The notes under the pieces were generated by a model. The model worked only from the letters and a program-made list of their open reading frames with translations, had not been told where the DNA came from and made no database searches. A stretch of DNA of 64,000 bases. Source: Saprospiraceae bacterium. GTDB lineage: Bacteria > Bacteroidota > Bacteroidia > Chitinophagales > Saprospiraceae. The position numbers and the translations under genes are program-made. This document shows, in pieces, positions 35,191 to 44,100 of this stretch. The stretch covers positions 218,361 through 282,360 of the forward strand of contig JADJNF010000002.1 of assembly GCA_016714445.1 (NCBI GenBank). Direction: 5' to 3'. Positions within the stretch are counted from its first letter, which is position 1. Each line of letters starts with the position of its first letter.

Positions 35191-36618
35191 TTACTTCTTC
35201 AACACCAAATCGTCCTTATCTTTTACAAAAACTGCGGCAACAGCTCCCAGGATCATCAATGTACCTGCCACGACAATGGCATAAATAGAGTGATTGCCAT
35301 AGACATTTTTGAGCAGCGGTCCGCCGATCAGGCCGTTGGTAATCTGAGGTACTGTGATAAAAAAGTTAAAAATGCCCATATAAATACCCATCTTTTTAGC
35401 AGGAATAGAGCCGGCCAGCATAGCATAAGGCATAGCCAGAATACTGGCCCAGGCCATACCTACGCCAACCATAGCATATACCAGCGTATCAGGACTTGTC
35501 ATAAAATAAATGGATATCAATCCTACGCCACCTGCGAGTAAAGACATGGAGTGTGTATATTTCCGGCCTATTTTCCTGGCTATAAATGGAAGCGCAAAAG
35601 CATACAAAGCAGATACAAAATTGTAAATACCAAATAAAACGCCTACTTTATTTCCGGCGATCTGAAATTCAGGTGATGTAGTATCATTGGCGGTCAGACC
35701 ATAGATATGTTCGGCGATGGCAGGAGTACTGTACACCCACATACCAAACAACGCAAACCAGGAACAAAATTGTACCAGACCCAATTGTTTCATGGTATCC
35801 GGCATTTTCCCGAAATCTCTGAAAATTGAGGTTATTACATTGGTTTTGTGATCTATTTCACCTTCTCCATGGGCATCTTCAAATTTTGCGAGTTCATCGG
35901 GACTATACTCACTGGTGGTAAACAGCGTCCACAAAATAGCACCCAATAATAAAATAGCACCAAAAAGGAAAGCATAAATCACATTATCAGGAACGCCTCC
36001 CGTGGCTGACTGGGTCGCAAAACCCAAACCATCCGAAATAAATGACGGTATCCAGTTTACCCCTATGGTATTGACCAAAAGTACGGGCACCCAGTCTTTT
36101 CCAAATCCTTCCCCAAGAATAGTGGGAAGCCAGGACCCAACTACTGCACCCAGGCCAATTAACACTGTTTGGATGGCAAACCCTGCTGTTCTCTGGTCAG
36201 TAGAAAGTTTGTCGGCTACCAATGCTCTGAATGGCTCCATGGCCACATTAAAAGATGCGTCCATGATCATCAGCATACCTGCTCCCACCCAGAGTGCGGG
36301 AAGAAATGCAGTAAATAGTCCTGCATTGGGCATCAATATCAATCCTATGGATGCCATGATTGCTCCTGCCAGAAAGTATGGTTTTCTCCTGCCTAGTTTG
36401 GTCCATGTCCGATCACTGTAATGCCCGATCAAAGGCTGAACCAACATACCTGTAATGGGAGCTACCAGCCAAAACCAACCGAGTTGATGGGTATCAGCGC
36501 CAAGGGTCTGAAGGATTCTGGATGCATTGGCATTCTGCAAGGCAAATCCAGCCTGGATGCCAAGAAATCCAACACTCATGTTCCATATGGCGGCTTTAGA
36601 TAATTGGGGCTTTTTCAT
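35191..36618 (-). CDS. MFS sugar transporter, maltose/maltooligosaccharide type
   Basis: 475 residues with about twelve membrane helices. GHYSDRTWTKLGRRKPYF after helix 2 is the SLC45/GPH-like signature found in Bacteroidota maltose and maltooligosaccharide transporters. The N-terminus (LSKAAIWNMSVGFLGIQAGFA) fits the same group. It lies 31 bp downstream of an alpha-amylase-family gene on the same strand, supporting uptake of alpha-glucans (inference from neighbour and family). Confidence 0.88.
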   Translation of the reverse strand: MKKPQLSKAAIWNMSVGFLGIQAGFALQNANASRILQTLGADTHQLGWFWLVAPITGMLVQPLIGHYSDRTWTKLGRRKPYFLAGAIMASIGLILMPNAGLFTAFLPALWVGAGMLMIMDASFNVAMEPFRALVADKLSTDQRTAGFAIQTVLIGLGAVVGSWLPTILGEGFGKDWVPVLLVNTIGVNWIPSFISDGLGFATQSATGGVPDNVIYAFLFGAILLLGAILWTLFTTSEYSPDELAKFEDAHGEGEIDHKTNVITSIFRDFGKMPDTMKQLGLVQFCSWFALFGMWVYSTPAIAEHIYGLTANDTTSPEFQIAGNKVGVLFGIYNFVSALYAFALPFIARKIGRKYTHSMSLLAGGVGLISIYFMTSPDTLVYAMVGVGMAWASILAMPYAMLAGSIPAKKMGIYMGIFNFFITVPQITNGLIGGPLLKNVYGNHSIYAIVVAGTLMILGAVAAVFVKDKDDLVLKK

Positions 36619-36649
36619 TTTTGTTTTTTAATGTGGCTTTATGTAAAAA

Positions 36650-37804
36650 TTATTTGATCACAAGATATTCCCAAGGCGCAAGACTACATTCAGCTCTTTT
36701 TGCAAAACTTACTTTCTTACCTGAAAAAATATCTGTTCCATTGATATCATCATCTGACACCACGGTTTGTTTTTGTTTACTTAGATTGATGATGACAGTT
36801 ACTTTATTTCCATCTTTTTCCCGAATGAATGAAAAAACGTTGTCATCCTTCATGATTCTTTTTATCTGTCCTCCGTAATTTCCGTTCCATAGTGCCGGGT
36901 TATCATGCTTTAACGTATTTAGTTTTGTATAAAAATCTGCGTAATTATAATTTTTGAACCCAATATCATCCTTCTCGAAAAACTCCAGTCTTTTGGGCAT
37001 GGGTTCTTCCTGACCACTATATGTCAAAGGAATACCATCGAGTGTATTGACTAATACTGCAAATGCTTTGTGGGCCTCCCCCATCCTTTCGATCTCTGAA
37101 CCTGACCATGAATTTTCATCATGGTTGGATGTAAATTGCATAAACAATCCTTTGGATGCTTTAGGTCTGTCATAAGCGTACCACTCGTCAATGGCCGAAG
37201 CTTTTTTCTTTCCCTGTGCTATGGCATTGAGTGTATGATGAAGTGACCAGCCATAGATGGCATGAAAACAATCCTGGTTGAGATGATCATGAATCTCAGA
37301 CTCGGCCAGCATAAACAAATCATGTTTTACAGCCCTTAATTTCACGATGATTGTCTGCCAAAAATCTAAAGGTACCAGCAATGCCATATCATGTCTGAAT
37401 CCATCAATCTGATGCTCCTTCAACCAAAATATCATATCCGACACCATTTCATCCCGCATATTCATGTTGTCATAGTTCAGGTCTGCTACATCATTCCAAC
37501 CCATGGATTGTCCATGTTCATTGAGCGGGTCAGTGATATTGCCGGCAGCATCTTTGGTATAATAATCCGGATGATTTTTTATCCAGACATGATCCCAGCC
37601 TGTATGATTAGGTACCCAGTCCAGAATAACCTTCATCCCCAGTGTATGTGCTTCTTCTATTATGGCCTTAAAGTCAGACAGTGAACCAAATTTTGGATTG
37701 GTATTCCTGAAATCTGAAACAGCATAATAACTGCCCAACGAGCCTTTCTTTTTTGTTTCGCTTATAGGGTAAATCGGCATAAACCACAAGATGTCCACTC
37801 CCAT
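36650..37804 (-). CDS. Alpha-amylase family glycoside hydrolase (GH13), N-terminus incomplete
   Basis: GH13 TIM-barrel enzyme. Catalytic motifs: VILDWVPNHTGWDH, nucleophile Asp in DGFRHDMALL, acid/base Glu in MLAESEIHD and the transition-state Asp in TSNHDENSW. A short C-terminal beta domain ends the protein. The first ATG (37804) sits inside the barrel. Homologous sequence continues upstream in frame without any ATG/GTG/TTG: QYTPEGTFNAFKKHLPRL and, further up, IIWDIIICK, until a TGA at 37910-37912. So the normal N-terminal 10-30 residues are lost or altered and the start is unclear (a non-canonical ATT near 37871-37891, or a decayed gene). Operon with the maltose-type MFS. Confidence 0.85.
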   Translation of the reverse strand: MGVDILWFMPIYPISETKKKGSLGSYYAVSDFRNTNPKFGSLSDFKAIIEEAHTLGMKVILDWVPNHTGWDHVWIKNHPDYYTKDAAGNITDPLNEHGQSMGWNDVADLNYDNMNMRDEMVSDMIFWLKEHQIDGFRHDMALLVPLDFWQTIIVKLRAVKHDLFMLAESEIHDHLNQDCFHAIYGWSLHHTLNAIAQGKKKASAIDEWYAYDRPKASKGLFMQFTSNHDENSWSGSEIERMGEAHKAFAVLVNTLDGIPLTYSGQEEPMPKRLEFFEKDDIGFKNYNYADFYTKLNTLKHDNPALWNGNYGGQIKRIMKDDNVFSFIREKDGNKVTVIINLSKQKQTVVSDDDINGTDIFSGKKVSFAKRAECSLAPWEYLVIK

Positions 37805-37909
37805 TTTTTTAAGTCTGGGCAGGTGTTTTTTAAATGCATTAAAAGTGCCCTCTGGGGTGTATTGTTTGCAAATAATAATATCCCAAATAATCTGCTGAAA
37901 TACATGAAA

Positions 37910-38227
37910 TCAAAATTTTGGATAAAACTATGATTTTTTTTTAAAGCGGTATATCTTTAGTCAAAATAATTGTGTCTTACAGACAATTAGGGAATTTTGA
38001 ATGGCGAATGCAAAACGAATTTAGAATGTAGAATGACAGCCTGTTTACCCAGATTGCCTTTTTCAGGTATTTCAAAGTGATTTAAAAAATTGTGTGCATC
38101 TATTTTTTGCAAAAAAGACCTTTAAGCAAGGATGCATTAAACGAACTATTGCGTTGTTTTAATGCTTCCCAGCTTAAAACTATTCAAACAAAAATGCAAA
38201 AATGGGAAATACCCAAAAAATCTGTTC
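37910..38227. other. Gap between amylase and lipoprotein genes
   Basis: About 320 bp without a convincing gene. A plus-strand frame from about 38086 to 38240 is open (it includes LSKDALNELLRCF) but has no ATG at a sensible place and matches nothing I know; it may be a remnant. No terminator or repeat is clear. Any amylase promoter would be here, but no TAnnTTTG box is seen on the minus strand. Confidence 0.5.
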
Positions 38228-38797
38228 TTATTTTTTGACCGGGTATGAAGCCTGTCGGAGGAGTTTTGCCTGCATGTTATTGTCCTTGTAAGTGTAGTGA
38301 CCGACGATAACCAGCATATCATTGTTCATCTTTACTTCAAATTCCTGTGGTTTCATCCCCTCATTGTCATCAATCAATAACAAAAAAGCCTTTTCCATGT
38401 CATAAAAATACTTACCCGTACCTTCTTTTTGATCAAATCTGCCATATTCGTAAGTAAGATCCTCTTTAAAATCTATCCAGCGACCTCCAAGTGAATCTCC
38501 TGTCACCATATCGCTATTTTTCACTACCCCATCATATACCCAGATATCCTTATCCATTATGGTATAAGATTTATTGCCCGATTCCTTCATTCTGAAATTA
38601 AGGGCTTCCAATGCAGCAGCCCTCTCAGCCTTTATCTCACCTTCTTTAAAGTCTTCCTGATTTAACATAGCATAAGCATCACCTACTTTTTCGCTCATCA
38701 TTTCAGCCTTGGCAGAAGGAGTGGTGACTTTGTTATCCATTTTACAGGATACCACTGAAATGATAATAAATACAAATAGAATCGACTGGATTTTCAT
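38228..38797 (-). CDS. Conserved lipoprotein of unknown function
   Basis: 189 residues from ATG 38797, which starts a lipoprotein signal (MKIQSILFVFIIISVVSC). The longer frame up to 38980 runs antisense through tilS and through the promoter at 38839-38846, so it is rejected. The mature part has an alpha-helical, acidic N-terminal stretch and a beta-rich C-terminal half ending VGHYTYKDNNMQAKLLRQA, lipocalin-like in feel (inference). No family recognised. Confidence 0.75.
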   Translation of the reverse strand: MKIQSILFVFIIISVVSCKMDNKVTTPSAKAEMMSEKVGDAYAMLNQEDFKEGEIKAERAAALEALNFRMKESGNKSYTIMDKDIWVYDGVVKNSDMVTGDSLGGRWIDFKEDLTYEYGRFDQKEGTGKYFYDMEKAFLLLIDDNEGMKPQEFEVKMNNDMLVIVGHYTYKDNNMQAKLLRQASYPVKK

Positions 38798-38814
38798 AAA
38801 AGTTAAATTTATAA

Positions 38815-38822
38815 TTAATTTG
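38815..38822 (+). promoter_or_regulatory. -7 box TTAATTTG for tilS
   Basis: One mismatch from TAnnTTTG, predicting transcription start near 38829, 18 nt before the tilS ATG at 38847. It interleaves with the opposite promoter at 38839-38846. Confidence 0.35.
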
Positions 38823-38838
38823 CGGACTAATAAAGTTG

Positions 38839-38846
38839 CAAATGTA
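38839..38846 (-). promoter_or_regulatory. -7 box TACATTTG for the lipoprotein gene
   Basis: Minus-strand TACATTTG, a perfect TAnnTTTG box, ending directly next to the tilS ATG on the other strand. It gives a leader of about 36 nt to the lipoprotein ATG at 38797. Confidence 0.5.
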
Positions 38847-40175
38847 ATGCTTGGTAAGTTTTTATCATATATAAAGGAAGAAAATTTATTTACAGAAAAT
38901 GAAAAAATCCTTCTGGCGGTTTCTGGCGGAATGGATTCTATGGCTATGGTTACCCTGTTTTTACAGGCAAAAATCCCCATTGGTGTCGCTCACATTCATC
39001 ACCATTTAAGGGGAGCTGAATCTGATGGAGATGCTGAATTTATAAAGAAGTATTGTGCAGAAAAAAAAATTCCCTTTTACATCTTTCATATTGATCCTGG
39101 ACAATTTGCATCCGGCAATGTGCATGATACAGCCAGAAAAATAAGGTATGAATGGTTGAACAAACTGGCCATAGAAGAAAAATTTGGCTACGTTGCAACT
39201 GCCCACCATAAAGACGACGTTGCAGAAACCTGCATCATACATCTCATGCGTGGAAGTGGCCTGGATGGATTGGATGGTATTGCATCCAAACAAAATAATA
39301 TCATCCGCCCGATGCTTTATGCTGATAGAAATGACATCCTGCACTTTGTCGAAAAAAATAACATTCCCTACAGAGAAGACAGTAGTAACCTTGCGGACAA
39401 ATATATGAGAAACAAGATCAGACATCATGTTTTGCCGGCAATGTATGCCTCCGACCAACGATCAAAAGAAGGAATATTACTGAGCATTAATCATCTCAAA
39501 AAAAGCAATCAGTTGCTTCAGTTTCTTGTTCATGAATATACCAAATCCCGGATCAATAAACAGGAAAACCAAACCACCATTGATCTGTCTTTCATAGAAA
39601 ATAATGATGTTGGACATGAATTACTTTACCAGGCTTTGAAGCCATATGGATTTAATGGGGAACAAAGTACAGATATGATCCTGCACAGGAGTTCTACGGG
39701 CAACAGGTATTTTTCATCACACTTTGAAGCCCTGACAAATAGAAATACGCTTATCATCCGACCTAAAAAGGATCAGATCACCCACGAATGGCCGGTATAT
39801 ATCAAACCTCCGATGGAATTCAAAATGGATGATTATACCCTTCAGTTTGATTTGATTCCAAATGAGGTTTCTTTTGTTTTCGAACCCAATAGTTTATATC
39901 TGAGTACCGACAAATTTACTTTCCCACTGATGCTAAGACATTGGAAATCAGGTGATACCTTCACTCCGCTGGGTATGCAAGGAAAATCTCAAAAAGTGAA
40001 AGACTTTCTGATCAATCATAAAATAAGCGGTTTTGACAAGGAAAATATTGTCGTACTGGAACATAAGGGCGATATATTGGCTATACCTGGCTACAGAATT
40101 TCAGAATTGGTCAGGATAGACAAGGAAACCAAAACTATACTAAAGGTTAGCATAAAAAAGTATTCTACTGACTGA
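38847..40175 (+). CDS. tilS: tRNA(Ile)-lysidine synthetase
   Basis: 442 residues from ATG 38847. The N-terminal PP-loop ATPase has the signature LLAVSGGMDSMAM, followed by GVAHIHHHLRGAESD and ATAHHKDDVAETCIIHLMRGSGLDGL. The C-terminal TilS domain includes LMLRHWKSGDTFTPLGM and KVKDFLINHKI. It converts C34 of tRNA(Ile) CAU to lysidine so AUA codons are read correctly. The frame is open upstream to 38709, but that part overlaps the promoters. The last 11 bp overlap the convergent M20 gene. Confidence 0.95.
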   Translation: MLGKFLSYIKEENLFTENEKILLAVSGGMDSMAMVTLFLQAKIPIGVAHIHHHLRGAESDGDAEFIKKYCAEKKIPFYIFHIDPGQFASGNVHDTARKIRYEWLNKLAIEEKFGYVATAHHKDDVAETCIIHLMRGSGLDGLDGIASKQNNIIRPMLYADRNDILHFVEKNNIPYREDSSNLADKYMRNKIRHHVLPAMYASDQRSKEGILLSINHLKKSNQLLQFLVHEYTKSRINKQENQTTIDLSFIENNDVGHELLYQALKPYGFNGEQSTDMILHRSSTGNRYFSSHFEALTNRNTLIIRPKKDQITHEWPVYIKPPMEFKMDDYTLQFDLIPNEVSFVFEPNSLYLSTDKFTFPLMLRHWKSGDTFTPLGMQGKSQKVKDFLINHKISGFDKENIVVLEHKGDILAIPGYRISELVRIDKETKTILKVSIKKYSTD

Positions 40176-41352
40176 CGGCAATCCAGGCCATTAACCCCAT
40201 TCCAATTTCCAGCGCTGATTCATCAATATCAAACGTAGGTGTATGAACAGGCGATGTTATACCTTTCTTCATATTTCCAGTACCTAACCTATAAAAACAG
40301 GCAGGAATAACCTGAGAATAAAACGCAAAATCTTCTGACGTCAACCTTATGGGTAAGTCGACAACATTTTCTGCCCCCAGATATTGCACCATTGATTTCC
40401 TAATTTTTGAAGTCAGTTTGGAGTCATTGATCAGGCATGGATACCCTTTCATGATATTTACATCGACATCAGCCCCATATGCCTTGCAGGTATTTTTTGC
40501 TACTTCAGCAATCAACTCATGCGCTTCAGATCGCCATGTTTCATTCAATGTTCTGAAAGTACCTTCGATCAACACTTTGTCCGGGATAACATTGGTAGCA
40601 CCACCCACCGTATTAAATTTACCAAAACTTAATACAGATGGTATAGAAGGATTGTTCCGTCTGGAAATAATCTGCTGCAAGGACACAATCATCTGAGAAG
40701 CTGAAAGCACAGTATCTGTACATTCATGAGGCATAGCTCCGTGCCCACCTTTTCCGGAAACGGTAATATAGATTTCATCTGCCGATGCCATATATAGCTC
40801 AGGGCGGACACCTACTTTTCCTGTTTCAAGGGATGGAAATACATGCTGCCCGACAATACACATCGGTTCAGGATTTTGCAGTACTCCATCTTTAATCATC
40901 ATACTCGCGCCTCCGGGCAGCTTTTCTTCTCCCGGTTGAAAAATCATTCGTATAGAGTAAGGTAGTTCACTTTTTATTTTATTCAATATCATGGCGGCCC
41001 CGAGCAAGGATGCCATATGAACATCGTGTCCGCAGGCATGCATGATACCATTATTGAGAGACGCATACTCCACATCATTGGCTTCCTGTATGGGCAATGC
41101 ATCCATATCTGCACGCAAAGCGATGACATGATCAGACAAGTTACTTTTTATCTCGGCTACAATACCACTACCTGCCCACCCGTTGGTGTATGGTATCCGG
41201 AGTTCATCCAATTTAGTACACAACCATGCGGATGTTTTTTTTTCCTGAAATGAAAGTTCAGGATGCATATGAAGGTGTCTCCTGATCTTGATGATTTCAG
41301 GGAGCATTTCCTTTGCAGATTGTTTTATTTGATGTAATATTTCTGAATTCAA
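40165..41352 (-). CDS. M20-family amidohydrolase (N-acyl-amino-acid/hippurate hydrolase type)
   Basis: 395 residues. Metal-binding and catalytic motifs of the M20D group: RADMDALPI, HACGHDVHMA, FQPGEEKLPGGA and a C-terminal His in SPVHTPTFDID. The lid/dimerisation domain contains GKGGHGAMPHE. Family members cleave N-acyl amino acids, hippurate, indole-acetyl amino acids or similar. No signal peptide, so cytoplasmic. Its 3' end overlaps the tilS 3' end by 11 bp. Confidence 0.93.
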   Translation of the reverse strand: MNSEILHQIKQSAKEMLPEIIKIRRHLHMHPELSFQEKKTSAWLCTKLDELRIPYTNGWAGSGIVAEIKSNLSDHVIALRADMDALPIQEANDVEYASLNNGIMHACGHDVHMASLLGAAMILNKIKSELPYSIRMIFQPGEEKLPGGASMMIKDGVLQNPEPMCIVGQHVFPSLETGKVGVRPELYMASADEIYITVSGKGGHGAMPHECTDTVLSASQMIVSLQQIISRRNNPSIPSVLSFGKFNTVGGATNVIPDKVLIEGTFRTLNETWRSEAHELIAEVAKNTCKAYGADVDVNIMKGYPCLINDSKLTSKIRKSMVQYLGAENVVDLPIRLTSEDFAFYSQVIPACFYRLGTGNMKKGITSPVHTPTFDIDESALEIGMGLMAWIAVSQ

Positions 41353-41407
41353 ACCGTTATCGTATTGATGTGGTGGTAAAGATAAGGTATTTTATTGATC
41401 AGAAAAC

Positions 41408-43375
41408 TTACACCCTATTGGATAATTTATGAAGATTGTTACCAATGATGAAAATTTCCTGCAGCACATTATATTCCTTGGCATACATGATGTTCATTTT
41501 TTTAAAATGATCTTCTGTATAACTTATAGCTTTTGTAGTCATCGGAAATTTAATAATGCCAGCCGGCAGTTCAGGCAAAAAACTGTAATCTGAATGATTT
41601 CCGCCGTATCCAAGCCAGGTATTATTTCCAGTCAAAACAGAAAGTATATTTTTTACAAGCCTCAATTTAAAGCCGTTTATTATCAACAATAAAGGAATCA
41701 GGACGACAAATAAAATAGATAAAACAATATCCGTCAGTCGTTTATACCTTTTGTTTTGCGGATTAGAAAGTTTGTATAAAACATCAAGGCTATACAATTC
41801 CCCCTGTTGGTTTTTATTTTTACTCCCGATAATACGCAAAGAATCATCCCCTCCAATCCTGAACGCCACTTCACTTTCCATGCTGGTCATAGAGTGAATA
41901 ATGTCTTTCATACTCATGTCTTCAGAGCTGTAAATGATTTCATGAATTTTTAAAGTTTTGACTACTTTGGGAAGTGATTTTACGTCATTGCTGAAAAAAG
42001 GATCATTTCGGGCAGGTAACGGGGAAATAAAATGAATATTTTCAATTTTTAAGTTGGCACTATTTATAATATGAACCAATTTTTGAGCATTTATTTTTTC
42101 TGCGACTATAGCAATATTGATACCTCCTGATTCATAACCGGATGAACCTCTGATAAATCTGAACAAATATCTACTAACCATTACAATAAAAATAGACACC
42201 AAGGAACCTATGAGGATTAAAGCCCGACTGGTACGCAATGCTTCAGGCAAAAGTGCATAAGCTATAAGAATAAACAATGTGCCAAGACCAATGCCTGACA
42301 TGGTTCTGAATTCACTTGATTTAGGATCATAATGACCGGAAAGCCAAAGAAAAAACACCCACACCAAGGTATATGCACCCAGTACAGTATCAATATTTGT
42401 CTGACTATAATACGTCGAATCCTGAAAATATATTTCTGCCCATACATTTTTGATATTTGACATCAATATCCAAATGAATATAAAATCAAGGACTGGTATT
42501 CCCCAATTTCGCAACATTCTGGACATACTACTCAAAACAGCCCGCATATAAATCGCAAAACGTATAAAACGAGCAAAGTTTTTTGCATTGCCCTGGCCAT
42601 AATGTTTATTGACATAAATATGCATGGCACCATAAAAAGTTTTTACATAATTCAGGCTGCTTTTTTTTGTACTTTCCCCTTTGTAATGAATGATGCTGGT
42701 CTCAGGAAAATAATAGATTTTATACCCAGCTCTTATTATTCGGTAAGAAAGATCGATATCTTCTCCATACATAAAAAAATTTTCATCAAGAAGTCCGGTT
42801 TTTAGTAATGCTTCAGACCTCATAAACATAAAAGCACCACATAAAACTTGTATTTCATTGGTTTCATTTTCTGGTAAATAGCCCAGATTATACCCACTGA
42901 ACCATCTCGAGTGGGGAAATAATTCAGAAAGATAACTCAGCTTACAAAATGAATTCCATATGTCGGGAATTTGCCTCTTTGACTCAGGAAGAAATTTCCC
43001 TGCCCCATCTATCATTTTCACACCCAAAGCACCTGCATTCAGATGATCTTCCATAAAATCGTAACAGCTATGCAGTGTATCTTCTTCCAGCACTGTATCC
43101 GGATTAAGAAGTAGGATGTATTTTGCATCCATTTGTCTGATGGCCTGATTGTTGGCTACTGAAAAGCCCAAATTGTTTTCATTGGCTATCAGGTGAACTT
43201 CAGGAAAGTCATTTTTGATGAGGCCAACTGACCCGTCCAGTGAAGCATTGTCCACGACCCAGATCTCCAGTTTCAGGTCTCTTAGCTCAGAATTTCGAAT
43301 GGACTGAAGACATTGGGTCAAAAAATGTCTGACATTATAATTTACAATTACAATACCTATATCATATTTGGACAT
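41408..43375 (-). CDS. GT2 glycosyltransferase fused to a WcaJ-like membrane region
   Basis: 655 residues. Residues about 1-260 are a GT2 domain: IVNYNVRHFLTQCLQSIR, WVVDNASLDGS, the LLLNPDTVLEED metal site and GEDIDLSYRI. After this come about four membrane helices (about 300-400), a small Rossmann-like part with NIAIVAEKINAQ, and a segment KRYKRLTDIVLSILFVVL resembling the start of polyprenyl-phosphate sugar transferases (WcaJ type), but without the usual catalytic end. So it looks like a GT2 joined to a truncated or degenerate WcaJ half. It starts 3 bp after recR ends, so it is co-transcribed with recR. Confidence 0.8.
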   Translation of the reverse strand: MSKYDIGIVIVNYNVRHFLTQCLQSIRNSELRDLKLEIWVVDNASLDGSVGLIKNDFPEVHLIANENNLGFSVANNQAIRQMDAKYILLLNPDTVLEEDTLHSCYDFMEDHLNAGALGVKMIDGAGKFLPESKRQIPDIWNSFCKLSYLSELFPHSRWFSGYNLGYLPENETNEIQVLCGAFMFMRSEALLKTGLLDENFFMYGEDIDLSYRIIRAGYKIYYFPETSIIHYKGESTKKSSLNYVKTFYGAMHIYVNKHYGQGNAKNFARFIRFAIYMRAVLSSMSRMLRNWGIPVLDFIFIWILMSNIKNVWAEIYFQDSTYYSQTNIDTVLGAYTLVWVFFLWLSGHYDPKSSEFRTMSGIGLGTLFILIAYALLPEALRTSRALILIGSLVSIFIVMVSRYLFRFIRGSSGYESGGINIAIVAEKINAQKLVHIINSANLKIENIHFISPLPARNDPFFSNDVKSLPKVVKTLKIHEIIYSSEDMSMKDIIHSMTSMESEVAFRIGGDDSLRIIGSKNKNQQGELYSLDVLYKLSNPQNKRYKRLTDIVLSILFVVLIPLLLIINGFKLRLVKNILSVLTGNNTWLGYGGNHSDYSFLPELPAGIIKFPMTTKAISYTEDHFKKMNIMYAKEYNVLQEIFIIGNNLHKLSNRV

Positions 43376-43378
43376 ACA

Positions 43379-43993
43379 TCACGATTGTACGTTGTAAGGG
43401 ATCCTGGATACGATGGATCTGCCCAGTGTAAGCTCATCCGCATACTCCAGATCACCACCAAAGGATACTCCTCTTGCTATCACAGATACTTTGATATCCA
43501 TATCTTTCAGCAATTTTGAGATATAATATATGGTAGTCTCACCTTCTATGGTCGGGCTAATGGCCATGATGACTTCTTCTGTTTTTTCTTCTTTTATCCT
43601 TTCTACCAACAGTTCTATACTTAAATCAGACGGACCTATGCCCTCTAGCGGTGAAATAACACCTCCCAATACATGATATTTGCCCTTAAACTGATTGGTA
43701 TCTTCTATAGCCATCACATCTCTCGCTGTCTCTACTATACAGATAACACTCTTTCCCGAGCGTGCAGGATTACTGCAAATATTACATATGTCGTGATCAG
43801 AAATATTACAACATACCGTGCATTTCCTTATATCTGTACTCAATCTGATAAGTGCTGCTGAGATTTTGGCGGCCTTTTTGGTATTGTCCTGAACCAAATG
43901 CAAAGCCAGCCGCAAAGCGGATTTTTTACCTACACCAGGTAGCGAAGAAAGTGCATTGACGGACTCCTCCAGTATTTTGGATGAAAAATTCAT
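43379..43993 (-). CDS. recR: Recombination mediator protein RecR
   Basis: 204 residues, normal length. Helix-hairpin-helix LSSLPGVGKKSALRLALHL, zinc finger CTVCCNISDHDICNIC, Toprim domain VICIVETARDVMAIE and the C-terminal RGVSFGGDLEYADELTLGR (in parts). With RecF/RecO it loads RecA at ssDNA gaps. First gene of a pair with the glycosyltransferase downstream. Confidence 0.96.
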   Translation of the reverse strand: MNFSSKILEESVNALSSLPGVGKKSALRLALHLVQDNTKKAAKISAALIRLSTDIRKCTVCCNISDHDICNICSNPARSGKSVICIVETARDVMAIEDTNQFKGKYHVLGGVISPLEGIGPSDLSIELLVERIKEEKTEEVIMAISPTIEGETTIYYISKLLKDMDIKVSVIARGVSFGGDLEYADELTLGRSIVSRIPYNVQS

Positions 43994-44052
43994 GGAGCAA
44001 ATTTAATATATTATAAAACATTTGTATACTTTATATATTTAATATTTTCAAT

Positions 44053-44080
44053 TGGGTTGATTACAAAATGATTACCTTTG
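44053..44080 (+). promoter_or_regulatory. Promoter of tatC: TTG-N18-TACCTTTG
   Basis: The -7 box TACCTTTG at 44073-44080 is a perfect TAnnTTTG, with TTG at 44052-44054 about 18 bp upstream. The predicted transcription start near 44087 leaves a 14-nt leader to the ATG at 44101. Confidence 0.6.
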
Positions 44081-44100
44081 TGCCACTTTAGTAAAAACAA

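Noticed and set aside
38083..38240. Small plus-strand gene in the gap after the lipoprotein
   Set aside because: Open frame but no start codon in a useful place and no recognised family; kept only as a note in the gap entry.
38709..38980. Longer N-termini for tilS and the divergent lipoprotein
   Set aside because: Each would run antisense through the other gene's start and promoter; the inner ATGs give standard protein starts.
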